DNA from: Alphaproteobacteria bacterium
Lineage (GTDB): Bacteria; Pseudomonadota; Alphaproteobacteria; GCA-2731375
NCBI GenBank assembly: GCA_030746295.1
Contig: JASLMY010000001.1
Location: forward strand, 1 to 64,000
Direction of reading: 5' to 3'
Length of the DNA stretch: 64,000 nucleotides
In this document: positions 1 through 7,437 of the stretch, piece by piece
How the letters are laid out: every line of letters begins with the position of its first letter
Numbering within the stretch: the stretch's first letter is position 1
Notes under the pieces: model-generated
Database searches by the model: none
What the model saw: only the letters and a program-made list of their open reading frames with translations
Told to the model about the DNA's origin: nothing
Position numbers and translations under genes: made by a program

Positions 1-108
1 CTTGCTCTCGCCCTCGACCTCGAGGATCAGGGCGACAGGCGCGGCCGTGCTCGGCGTCGCTTGCAGGCCGAGCAGGACGGCGAGAGCGATCAGAATCGTT
101 GTTTTCAT
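1..108 (-). CDS. Exported protein, N-terminal fragment cut by the window edge
   Basis: Read on the minus strand, an ATG at 106-108 opens a 36-codon frame that runs off the window. It begins MKTTILIALAVLLGLQA and continues TPSTAAPVALILEVEGES. This is a textbook signal peptide: a Lys, a hydrophobic core of about 13 residues, then small residues before the likely cleavage site after Thr-Ala-Ala or Ala-Pro. The product is therefore probably periplasmic or outer-membrane associated. A GAGG-like ribosome site lies just upstream of the start. It is divergent from the amidase operon, and the two share the 109-271 spacer. Too little is present to assign a family. Confidence 0.55.
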   Translation of the reverse strand, partial: MKTTILIALAVLLGLQATPSTAAPVALILEVEGESK

Positions 109-271
109 GGCGGCGGCCTCACATGCCCTGGTTGTCGACTGCGTATCGGGACGCCGCTCTAGCCTAGGCGATGGCGCCGCCTGGTGGAAGCCCGCTGGGC
201 TGACGCGGCCGGGCCCGAGTTGCTACACTTCGCCCGCGCCACCGGCGCGGGATCGAGAAAAGGAGCGAGGG

Positions 272-487
272 ATGAGCCAAATCACCGCCGATGTTGTGGC
301 CTTGCTGGCCCGGGTCTGGCACGGGATCGACCTCGAGGACGACGAGGCGGCTGGGATCGCCAATTTCCTGGCGCCGATCGACGCCGTGGCGGAGCGGGCC
401 GCCGAGCGCCTGGCCTTCGAGGCCGAGCCGGCCGACTTTCAGCGCTTGATCGAAAGGCTGGCCGAGGAAGCCGCCGGTGAGCGCTGA
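272..487 (+). CDS. AtzG-like (DUF4089-type) small amidase partner
   Basis: This is a 71-residue acidic, mostly helical protein. The ATG at 272 is chosen because AGGAG sits at 261-265; a longer in-frame extension upstream has no ribosome site and is low-complexity. The coding end overlaps the next gene, an amidase, by 11 bases, so translation is probably coupled. Small proteins of this size placed directly before amidase-signature genes are known as AtzG, which forms a GatC-like complex with the cyanuric-acid pathway amidase AtzE. I infer the same role here, a helper wrapped around the amidase. The assignment rests mainly on context and size, with supporting features such as the leading aromatic/hydrophobic helix and an Arg-Leu-Ala-Phe-Glu segment. 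Confidence 0.65.
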   Translation: MSQITADVVALLARVWHGIDLEDDEAAGIANFLAPIDAVAERAAERLAFEAEPADFQRLIERLAEEAAGER

Positions 488-1907
488 CGTGCCGGCCGCG
501 AGCCTGGTCGCGACGGCGGCGCGAATCCGCGGCCGCGAGGTTTCGTCTGAGGAAGTGGTCGGCGCCGCGATTCAACGCGCCGAGGCGCTGCAGCCCGATC
601 TCAACTGCTTCATCGCCCTAGAGGCCGAGGCCGCGCTGGACGCGGCCCGCGACATCGACCGGCGCTTGGCGGCGGGCGAGGCGGTTGGGCCACTGGCCGG
701 CGTGCCGCTGGCGCACAAGGATATGTACTACCGTCAGGGCAAGATCTCGACCTGCGGCTCGTCGATCCGTCGCGAGGTCGTCGCTGGCAGCACCGCGACG
801 GTGCTGACGCGGCTCGAGGCGGCGGGTGCGGTGCATCTCGGCAACCTCAACATGTCCGAATTCGCCGTCGGGCCACTCGGCCACAACGACCATTTCGGGG
901 CCTGCCGTAACCCATGGAATACAGACCATGCGCCCGGCGGCTCTTCCAGCGGCTCAGGATCTGTGGTCGCCGCCGGCATTGTCGGCGGAGCGTTGGGCTC
1001 GGATACCGGCGGCTCCATTCGCATCCCGGCCAGCTTTTCGGGCGTCGTCGGCCTGAAGCCGACCCAGACCCGGGTCAGCCGGCACGGCCTGATGCCGCTG
1101 TCGTTCTCCTTCGACTGCGCCGGCCCGCTGGCCCGCACGGTCCGGGACGCGGCCCGCGTCCTCGGCGTCATTGCCGGCGCCGACCCTGCCGACCCGACCG
1201 CCAGCCGGCAGCCGGTGGCGGATTACGAGGCGGCCTGTGGGGCGCCGGTCGCGGGCCTTCGCCTGGGCCTGCCCACGAGCTACTACGACCAGGGCCTGAC
1301 GCCCGAGGTCGCGGCGGCGCTGGCGGCGGCACGGCGACAGTTCGCCGACCTCGGCGTCGAGCTGGTCGAGGTCCCGGTGCCGGACCATGACGAGATCAAC
1401 ATGCTGTGGACGGTCGGCATCTCCGCCGAGGCGGCGACGATCCACCGCCGCTGGCTCCGCGAACGGCCGGGCGACTACGGCGCCCAGATCCGCCGCCGCA
1501 TCGAGATCGGCCTCTACCAGCCGGCGACCCGCTATCTGGAAGCGATGAGCCTGCGCCAGGACATCCTCGCCGACTTCATGCGCCAAGCCTTCGATCGTGC
1601 CGACGCCCTGCTGATACCGGGCACGCCGCTGCCGGCGCCGACGCTAGCCGAGACCGATATCGGCGACGACGACGAAATGCCGGCCTTGATCCTGAAGATA
1701 TCGGCCATGACCCGGCCGATCAGCTTTCTGGGCCTGCCCTCGCTTTGCCTGCCTTCTGGCTTCACGGAAAGCGGCCTGCCGCTGTCGATGCAGCTTGTCG
1801 GCCGGCCCTTCGACGAGGCCCGGCTCTTCCGTCTCGGCGCCGCCTATGAAGACGCCACGGACTGGCACCGTCGCCTGCCGCCACTCGCCCAAGGAGCGCG
1901 CCCATGA
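477..1907 (+). CDS. Amidase-signature hydrolase (AtzE/GatA family)
   Basis: A 476-residue amidase-signature enzyme. The Ser-cisSer-Lys triad is readable: Lys81 in AHKDMYY, the cis-Ser in the Gly-Ser run near 156-158, and nucleophile Ser180 in DTGGSIRIPA. Length and motif order match GatA-like amidases. The start is a GTG at 477 inside the end of the preceding AtzG-like gene. The family hydrolyses carboxamide bonds in the cytoplasm. With an AtzG partner the closest described systems are AtzE-type biuret/allophanate pathway amidases, but the true substrate is unknown. No other cyanuric acid genes are adjacent. The downstream CoA-transferase overlaps it by 4 bases, so a freed carboxylate could be passed to CoA activation. 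Confidence 0.85.
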   Translation: MSADVPAASLVATAARIRGREVSSEEVVGAAIQRAEALQPDLNCFIALEAEAALDAARDIDRRLAAGEAVGPLAGVPLAHKDMYYRQGKISTCGSSIRREVVAGSTATVLTRLEAAGAVHLGNLNMSEFAVGPLGHNDHFGACRNPWNTDHAPGGSSSGSGSVVAAGIVGGALGSDTGGSIRIPASFSGVVGLKPTQTRVSRHGLMPLSFSFDCAGPLARTVRDAARVLGVIAGADPADPTASRQPVADYEAACGAPVAGLRLGLPTSYYDQGLTPEVAAALAAARRQFADLGVELVEVPVPDHDEINMLWTVGISAEAATIHRRWLRERPGDYGAQIRRRIEIGLYQPATRYLEAMSLRQDILADFMRQAFDRADALLIPGTPLPAPTLAETDIGDDDEMPALILKISAMTRPISFLGLPSLCLPSGFTESGLPLSMQLVGRPFDEARLFRLGAAYEDATDWHRRLPPLAQGARP

Positions 1908-3118
1908 GCGACGATGAAAAACCTGCCCGGCCGCTCGACGGCGTCCGCGTCATCGATACCGCCACCTTCATCGCGGCCCCGTTCTGCGCCACGTTGCTGG
2001 CGGAGTTCGGGGCCGAGGTGATCAAGGTGGAGCTGCCGAAGGTGGGCGATCCGCTCCGCAACTTCGGCACGCCCACCGATTGCGGCGAGACCCTCGTCTG
2101 GCTCTCCGAGGCGCGCAACAAGAAGTCGGTGACCCTCGACCTCAGGACGCCCGACGGGGCGGACCTCTTCAAGCGGCTGGTCGCCGAGGCCGACGTCGTC
2201 TGCGAGAACTTCCAGACCGGGACTCTGGAGGGCTGGGGCCTCGGCTACGACGTCTTGTCAGAGGTCAATCCGGGCTTGGTGATGCTGCGCGTCACCGGCT
2301 ATGGCCAGACCGGGCCTTATGCCGGCCGGCCCGGTTTCGGTCGCATCGCCAACGCCTTCGGCGGCCTTGCCTTTCTCGCCGGTTATCCCGACCGGCCGCC
2401 GGTGACGCCCGGCTCGGCGACATTGCCCGACTACATGTCGGGCCTCTTCGGCGCCTTCGGCGTGCTGCTGGCGCTGCGGGCGCGCGAGAAGACCGGCCGC
2501 GGCCAGATGATCGACATCGGCCTCTACGAGAGCATCTTCCGCGTCCTCGACGAGCTGGCCCCGGTCTACGACCAGACCGGCTTCGTCCGCCAGCGCATGG
2601 GGCCCGGCACCGTCAATTCGGTGCCGCACAGCCACTACCAGACCGGCGACGGGCGCTGGATCGCGATCGCGTGTACCAGCGACAAGATCTTCGCCCGGCT
2701 GGCGGGGCTGATGGGTGTCGCGGAAGTCGCCGGCGAGGGCCGCTTCGGCACCATCGGCCAACGCTCGGCGGCGCGCGAGGCGGTCGACGCCATGGTCCAG
2801 GAGTGGACCGGCGGCCTCACCCGCGACGAGATCCTGCAGCTCTGTGACGAGGCCCAGGTTCCCTGCGGCCCGGTCTACGCCATCGACGAAATCTTCGAGG
2901 ACCCGCAGTTCCAGGCCCGCGGCAACATCGCCGAGATCGAGGATGCGCGCCTCGGCCGCCTCCGTGTGCCGAACGTCATGCCTCGCCTCAGCCAGACGCC
3001 GGGTGGGATCGACAACTTGGGCGTCGGCCTCGGCGCCCATGTGGCAGAAATCTTCGGTGGCCTCTTGGGCCTAGACGAGGCCGATATCGAGGCCCTGCGG
3101 AAAAAGGGCGTGATCTGA
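1904..3118 (+). CDS. Class III (CaiB/BaiF) CoA-transferase
   Basis: A 404-residue member of the formyl-CoA/carnitinyl CoA-transferase family. These enzymes move CoA between carboxylic acids through an aspartyl-CoA thioester. The N-terminal VIDTATFIAAPFCATLLAEFGAEVIKVE is the family's Rossmann-like opening. Asp176, in a Leu-Pro-Asp-Tyr-Met-Ser-Gly segment, is at the catalytic position, and GRGQMIDIGLYES follows. The ATG at 1904 overlaps the amidase stop (ATGA), so the three + genes from 272 form one operon. Donor and acceptor cannot be told from the sequence. The context suggests activation of an acid released by the amidase. Confidence 0.88.
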   Translation: MSDDEKPARPLDGVRVIDTATFIAAPFCATLLAEFGAEVIKVELPKVGDPLRNFGTPTDCGETLVWLSEARNKKSVTLDLRTPDGADLFKRLVAEADVVCENFQTGTLEGWGLGYDVLSEVNPGLVMLRVTGYGQTGPYAGRPGFGRIANAFGGLAFLAGYPDRPPVTPGSATLPDYMSGLFGAFGVLLALRAREKTGRGQMIDIGLYESIFRVLDELAPVYDQTGFVRQRMGPGTVNSVPHSHYQTGDGRWIAIACTSDKIFARLAGLMGVAEVAGEGRFGTIGQRSAAREAVDAMVQEWTGGLTRDEILQLCDEAQVPCGPVYAIDEIFEDPQFQARGNIAEIEDARLGRLRVPNVMPRLSQTPGGIDNLGVGLGAHVAEIFGGLLGLDEADIEALRKKGVI

Positions 3119-3132
3119 GCGGAGCGGCCGAC

Positions 3133-3591
3133 TCAGCCCTCGCCGAGGGCGCGGTCGACGGCGGCCCGGAGCTTCGCCATCAGCGCTTCGCCCTGGGGGC
3201 CGCCGGAGCCGGCGATGTCGTGGGCGACGATCAGGTCGAGGCCCTTGACGTGCGATGCTGCCGTCTCCAGGACGGCCTCGCCGCCGCCCGGCGCGCGCTT
3301 CAGCAGGAGGCAGAGGCTGTCGGCGATGTCTGTCGCCAGCTCGTAGCCGAAGGTACCGCTGTAGCCCTTTATGTTGTGCGCCGTGGTGTAAAGGGTCTCC
3401 AGACCGGAAGCCGCCGTCTCGGGCGACCGCGCCGTCTCCAGCGCTTGGCTGGCGGTGGCGACGTCGGCGGTGAGCCATTCGGAGAAATTGTCGCCCAGCG
3501 CCGCGACCGCGGCCTCGGCCCGCGCGACCATCTCGGCGTCGACGCTATCGGCGCCGCTTTCGGGCTCGATGCCCGAAAAGTCCTCGGTCAT
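3133..3591 (-). CDS. Stand-alone histidine phosphotransfer (Hpt) protein
   Basis: A 152-residue protein with the Hpt signature His-x-x-Lys-Gly at residues 72-76 (AHNIKGYSGTFGY). His72 is the predicted phosphoacceptor. About 60 acidic or alanine-rich residues precede the helical bundle. Hpt proteins relay phosphate between hybrid kinases and response regulators. No kinase or receiver gene is in this window, so it is an orphan. It is last in the minus-strand run that begins with the molybdenum hydroxylase, 89 bases after the crotonase, and may have its own transcript. It converges with the CoA-transferase with 14 bases between the stops. An AGAGGA ribosome-site candidate lies about 10 bases before the ATG. 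Confidence 0.75.
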   Translation of the reverse strand: MTEDFSGIEPESGADSVDAEMVARAEAAVAALGDNFSEWLTADVATASQALETARSPETAASGLETLYTTAHNIKGYSGTFGYELATDIADSLCLLLKRAPGGGEAVLETAASHVKGLDLIVAHDIAGSGGPQGEALMAKLRAAVDRALGEG

Positions 3592-3680
3592 GAAAATCCG
3601 GTCCTCTGTCGATCACTCCGACCCAAGCGAGCATCCTCGCACCGAAAGGGTTAACGGATCGTCAATTTCCCCGGCCCTGC

Positions 3681-4490
3681 TCAGCGCCCCTTGTAGTCGG
3701 CCTTGCGCTTTTCCGCGAAGGCGGCGATGCCTTCGTTGTAGTCCTCGCTGTCGCGAAGCTTCTCATAGGCGTGGCCCTCGACCTCGTGGCCGACCGCGAG
3801 GCTGGTGTCGTAGGCGGTGTTGAGGACCCGCTTGACCGTGGTCAGCGCCAGCGGCGACTGCCGCGTGAGCGTCGTAACCGCTTCTTCGATGGCCGCGTCC
3901 AGGGCCGCGGAATCCGCCACCACCTTGGTGACGACACCCCAGTCCAGGGCTTCCTTGGCCGACATGCGCTTGGCCAGCATGCAGACCTCCTTGGCCCGGG
4001 TCAGGCCGGCGATGCGGGCCAGCCGATGGCTGCCGCCGCTGCCCGGGATCTGGCCGATCGAGACCTCGGGCAGGCCGAGCTTCGACTCCTCGGTGGCGAA
4101 ACGGAAGTCGCAGGCCATCGCCAGCTCGAAACCGACCCCGAAGGCGTATTTCTCGATGGCGCAGATGACCGGCTTGGGGCAGCGCTCGGCGGCGGCGATG
4201 TTCCAGGCCAGGTGCGACATGCCGTCGCGGTGGATGTCGGGAAAGGCCTTGACGTCGGCGCCCGAGGTATAGACGCCACCCGCACCGCGGACGACGACGA
4301 CGCGGACCTCGTCGTCGCGGCCGAACTCCTCGAAAAGGGCCGCGATTTGCGCCCGCGCCCGGTAGGAGACGATGTTGAGGGGCGGCCGGTCGAGGATCAG
4401 GTAGGCGACCCCCTTCTCGGGCTCGATCTCGACGCTCAGGCCGTCCAGCTCGGCGAGGAGGGCGGCGCGGCGCTCGGCGTATTTCTGCAT
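3681..4490 (-). CDS. Enoyl-CoA hydratase/isomerase (crotonase family)
   Basis: A 269-residue crotonase-fold protein. The oxyanion-hole segments are visible (TSGADVKAF; YAFGVGFELAMACDF). Both glutamates used by hydratases are present, Glu122 in FELAM and Glu142 in LPEVS, so hydration or isomerisation of an enoyl-CoA is plausible. The N-terminal 20 residues form a charged helix before the first strand. AAGGAG upstream of the ATG supports the start. It lies 29 bases after the acyl-CoA ligase and in line with the molybdenum hydroxylase genes, so it probably acts on the CoA ester made by the ligase. Substrate is unknown. Confidence 0.85.
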   Translation of the reverse strand: MQKYAERRAALLAELDGLSVEIEPEKGVAYLILDRPPLNIVSYRARAQIAALFEEFGRDDEVRVVVVRGAGGVYTSGADVKAFPDIHRDGMSHLAWNIAAAERCPKPVICAIEKYAFGVGFELAMACDFRFATEESKLGLPEVSIGQIPGSGGSHRLARIAGLTRAKEVCMLAKRMSAKEALDWGVVTKVVADSAALDAAIEEAVTTLTRQSPLALTTVKRVLNTAYDTSLAVGHEVEGHAYEKLRDSEDYNEGIAAFAEKRKADYKGR

Positions 4491-4519
4491 GGTATTACTC
4501 CTTGGTTGGAACTCGATCG

Positions 4520-6061
4520 TCAGTCATCGGACAGGGCCTCGTACTCGCCTTCCCGGAGCAGGCGGCGCAAGAGCTTGCCCGAGGCCGAGCGCGGCATCCG
4601 CTTGACGAAGACGTACTCCCTGGGCCGCTTGAAGCGGGGCAGGGGGCTGGCGAGATAGGCCTGGTCCAGCGCTTGCGCGTCGAGCCCCACCATCGCCGGC
4701 TCGACGAAGGCGACGACGCGCTGGCCCAAGCGCGCGTCCGCCATGCCGATCACGGCCACGTCGGCCGCCAGGCCCGAGCGGACGGCGACGTCCTCGACCT
4801 CCTCGGGATAGATGTTCTCGGCGCCGGAGATGATCATGTCGTCGACCCGGCCCATGATGGTGAGCTCGCCGTCCTTGTCCCATTGGCCGAGGTCGCCGGT
4901 GTAGTACCAGCCGTCGCGGATCGCCTTGGCGTCGGCCTCGGGCAGCCGCCAATAGCCTTTGAAGGCCTCGGGCGAAGCCATCGAGGCGATGATCTCGCCC
5001 GGCTGGCCGGCGGCCAAGACCTCGTCGTGGACGGCGCGGCCCTCGGAGTCCGCCGGCACCACCCGGATCGATTGGTTGAGGCCCGGGCGTCCGGCGGAGC
5101 CCGGCTTGCGGTTCTGTCGGTCCGAGAAGGTGAAGGTGTAGATTTCGCTGGAGCCGTAGTAGTTGACGAAGAGCTCAGGTCTCAGCGCCTCGAGGCAGTG
5201 CTCGATCAAGGCCGGCGTCATGGTCATGCCGGCATAGCCGACCCGCGACAGCGAGCCCAGGTCATGCCTACCGAACCGCTCGTGGCGCAGCATGTCGTGG
5301 AACATGGTCGGCACCAGGAACAGGTTCTCCACCCGCTCGGCCGCGATCAGCCGCAGCACTTCTTCGGGCCCATATTCGGGCACGGCGACATACCTGCCGT
5401 TCAACAACGCCGACACCAACAGGACCCGGATGCCCATGGTGTGGAAGAGCGGCATGACACCCAAGGATGCGGTGGCGAAGGCGTAACGGTTGTGGGCGAT
5501 GTGCGAGACCGTGGCCGTGAGCTCGGCGCGGTGCGAACGCGGCACGCCCTTGGGCCGCCCCGTCGTGCCCGACGTGTAGAGCATCAGACAGGGGCTCTCT
5601 TCGTCGGCGCCCGTCGGCCCGTCGACGGCCGTGCCGTCGAGGAGGTGTGCATAGGCGGTGGCCTCGCCGGTCGCGTCGGCGGCCACGATAGCGCGGTCGA
5701 TTCGCGCTCGGGTCGCCGCTTCGGGCGCGGCGTCGCCGGCGGCGCCGTCATAGGCGATGGCTTTCGCTTCGCAATCCTCGAGGCAGTAAGCGATCTCGTC
5801 GGCGCTGCCGCGCCAGCTCAACGGGGCGAAGACCAGGCCCGAGAGCTGTGCCGCCCAATAGAGGCTCGCCATCTCGTAGCGGTTGCGCATGACGACGGCG
5901 AGGGTATCGCCGGGTCTGAGGCCGAGGCCGGCGAGGCCGCCGGCGAGGCTTCGGACCTCGTCGTACCAGGCACCATAGGTGACGCGCCGCGCACCCTCGA
6001 CGAAGGCCTCGCGGCCGGGGTCGCGCGCGGCCGTGTAGGCGAAGGCGGTGCCGAGGTCCAT
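4520..6061 (-). CDS. AMP-forming acyl-CoA ligase
   Basis: A 513-residue ANL-superfamily adenylating enzyme. The P-loop YTSGTTGRPKG is at 162-172. The YYGSSEIY adenine/substrate motif lies mid-protein. YTGDLGQWD and GRVDDMIISGAENIYPEEVE mark the hinge. The C-terminal PRSASGKLLRR carries the catalytic lysine. Full length, no breaks. It would activate a carboxylic acid with ATP and CoA in the cytoplasm. Its start lies 3 bases from the stop of the 2Fe-2S hydroxylase subunit, so the hydroxylase and ligase are made together. This points to an aromatic, heteroaromatic or aliphatic acid that is both CoA-activated and hydroxylated; the order of the steps is not known. Confidence 0.9.
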   Translation of the reverse strand: MDLGTAFAYTAARDPGREAFVEGARRVTYGAWYDEVRSLAGGLAGLGLRPGDTLAVVMRNRYEMASLYWAAQLSGLVFAPLSWRGSADEIAYCLEDCEAKAIAYDGAAGDAAPEAATRARIDRAIVAADATGEATAYAHLLDGTAVDGPTGADEESPCLMLYTSGTTGRPKGVPRSHRAELTATVSHIAHNRYAFATASLGVMPLFHTMGIRVLLVSALLNGRYVAVPEYGPEEVLRLIAAERVENLFLVPTMFHDMLRHERFGRHDLGSLSRVGYAGMTMTPALIEHCLEALRPELFVNYYGSSEIYTFTFSDRQNRKPGSAGRPGLNQSIRVVPADSEGRAVHDEVLAAGQPGEIIASMASPEAFKGYWRLPEADAKAIRDGWYYTGDLGQWDKDGELTIMGRVDDMIISGAENIYPEEVEDVAVRSGLAADVAVIGMADARLGQRVVAFVEPAMVGLDAQALDQAYLASPLPRFKRPREYVFVKRMPRSASGKLLRRLLREGEYEALSDD

Positions 6062-6064
6062 CGC

Positions 6065-6571
6065 TCAGCTTTCTTCCTCTTTGGCCTCTTCGGCGAGGGC
6101 CAGGATCGCGCGCACGATAGCCTCGTAGCCGGTGCAGCGACAGAGGTGGCCCGACAGCATCTCCCGCACTTCGGCCTCGCTGGGCTTTGGCGTCGCCGCC
6201 AGCAACTCGCTCGCCGACAGCAGGATGCCGGCGGTGCAGAAGCCACACTGCAAGGCGTGGTGGCGATGGAAGGATTGCTGCAGCGCGTTCAAAGCGTCGC
6301 CCTCGGCCAGTCCCTCGACGGTGACGATCTCGGCGCCGTCCGCCTGGACCGCGTATTGGGTGCAGCTTCGGACCGCGCGGCCGTCCATCAGCACGGTGCA
6401 GGCGCCGCAGACGCCGTGCTCGCAGCCGACATGTGTGCCGTAGAGGCCGAGCTCGTGGCGCAGGAAGTCTGAGAGCAGCATTCGCGGCTCCGCATGGCCG
6501 GCGCGCTCACGGCCGTTGACGGTCAGCCGCACCCGGTGCCTCTCGCCGGGCTTGATGCGCAACACGGTCAT
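6065..6571 (-). CDS. Molybdenum hydroxylase 2Fe-2S subunit (CoxS-like)
   Basis: A 168-residue protein with both iron-sulfur clusters of the xanthine oxidase family. The plant-ferredoxin-like cluster uses Cys50, Cys55, Cys58 and Cys70 (CEHGVCGAC...C). The second, helical domain cluster uses Cys109, Cys112, Cys144 and Cys146 (CGFC...CRC). It passes electrons from the molybdenum centre to FAD. The ATG overlaps the stop of the FAD subunit by 4 bases, giving the order large-medium-small. The extra C-terminal acidic tail (EEAKEEES) is unremarkable. Confidence 0.93.
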   Translation of the reverse strand: MTVLRIKPGERHRVRLTVNGRERAGHAEPRMLLSDFLRHELGLYGTHVGCEHGVCGACTVLMDGRAVRSCTQYAVQADGAEIVTVEGLAEGDALNALQQSFHRHHALQCGFCTAGILLSASELLAATPKPSEAEVREMLSGHLCRCTGYEAIVRAILALAEEAKEEES

Positions 6572-7437
6572 GGGGTTCTCCTCGCTTGCCCGAAGGCGCG
6601 CTCCAGCGCGTGCCGGACCAGGAGTCGGGTGAGATGGCGCCGGTAGTCGGCGCCGGCGATAGGGTCGGCGATGGGCTGGACCCGCGCCGCCGCTGCCTCG
6701 GCCAGATCCACTGCGGTTCCCTCGGTTGATGGGCTACCCAGATAGTCGTCTGTCGGCAGGGCCAGGGGGCGGTCCTCGATGCCGCCGAGGCCGAGCGACA
6801 GGGCGTCGATAGTGCCATCGCCGGCGAGCACGAGCCGGCAGGCGACGGCGGCGATGGCGAAGTCGCCGTGCCGCTCGGCGACCTCCTCGAAGGCATAGAC
6901 TTCGCCGGTGCGCTGGCGCGGCCAGTCGAGGCGGCTTACCAGCTCGTCCGGCCGGCAGGCGGTCGCGAGCGCGCCCTGGAAGAAGTCGCGTGCCCTGACG
7001 CACCGCTCGCGCGCGTGCGAATGCAGTACGACGCTGCCGTCGAGGGTGACCAACGCCAGCGGGATCTCGGCGCTGGGGTCGCCATGCGCGACCGAGCCAC
7101 CGAGCGTGCCGCGGTTCCGCGTTTGGCGATGGCCGACATGGGGCAGCGCCAACGCCAAGAGCGGCACCGCCCGCATCAACTCCGAATTGGAAAAGGCCGC
7201 CGCCTGACTGAGCATGGCGCCGGTCGAGACGGTCTCTTCGCCAATCTGCACCGCTTTCAACGCATCGAGGCGCATCAGGTCGACCACCGCGTCGGGCCGG
7301 ACGAGGCGCATGTTCAGCATCGGGCCGAGCGACATGCCGCCGGCGAGGAGTCGCCCCCTGTCGCCGAGCTCGGCCAGGAGCGCCGCCGCTTCCGGCACCG
7401 TCTCCGGGCGGCAGTATTCGAAGGCGACGGGCTTCAC
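6568..7437 (-). CDS. Molybdenum hydroxylase FAD subunit (CoxM-like)
   Basis: A 289-residue FAD-binding subunit of the xanthine dehydrogenase family. The two FAD loops are seen as LLAGGMSLGPMLNMR near the N-terminus and the RNRGTLGGSVAHGDP segment near residue 110. The C-terminal CO-dehydrogenase flavoprotein domain follows. It accepts electrons from the 2Fe-2S subunit and hands them to NAD or a quinone-linked carrier; which one is not visible. It overlaps both neighbours by ATGA, so the three subunits are translationally coupled. Confidence 0.92.
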   Translation of the reverse strand: MKPVAFEYCRPETVPEAAALLAELGDRGRLLAGGMSLGPMLNMRLVRPDAVVDLMRLDALKAVQIGEETVSTGAMLSQAAAFSNSELMRAVPLLALALPHVGHRQTRNRGTLGGSVAHGDPSAEIPLALVTLDGSVVLHSHARERCVRARDFFQGALATACRPDELVSRLDWPRQRTGEVYAFEEVAERHGDFAIAAVACRLVLAGDGTIDALSLGLGGIEDRPLALPTDDYLGSPSTEGTAVDLAEAAAARVQPIADPIAGADYRRHLTRLLVRHALERAFGQARRTP

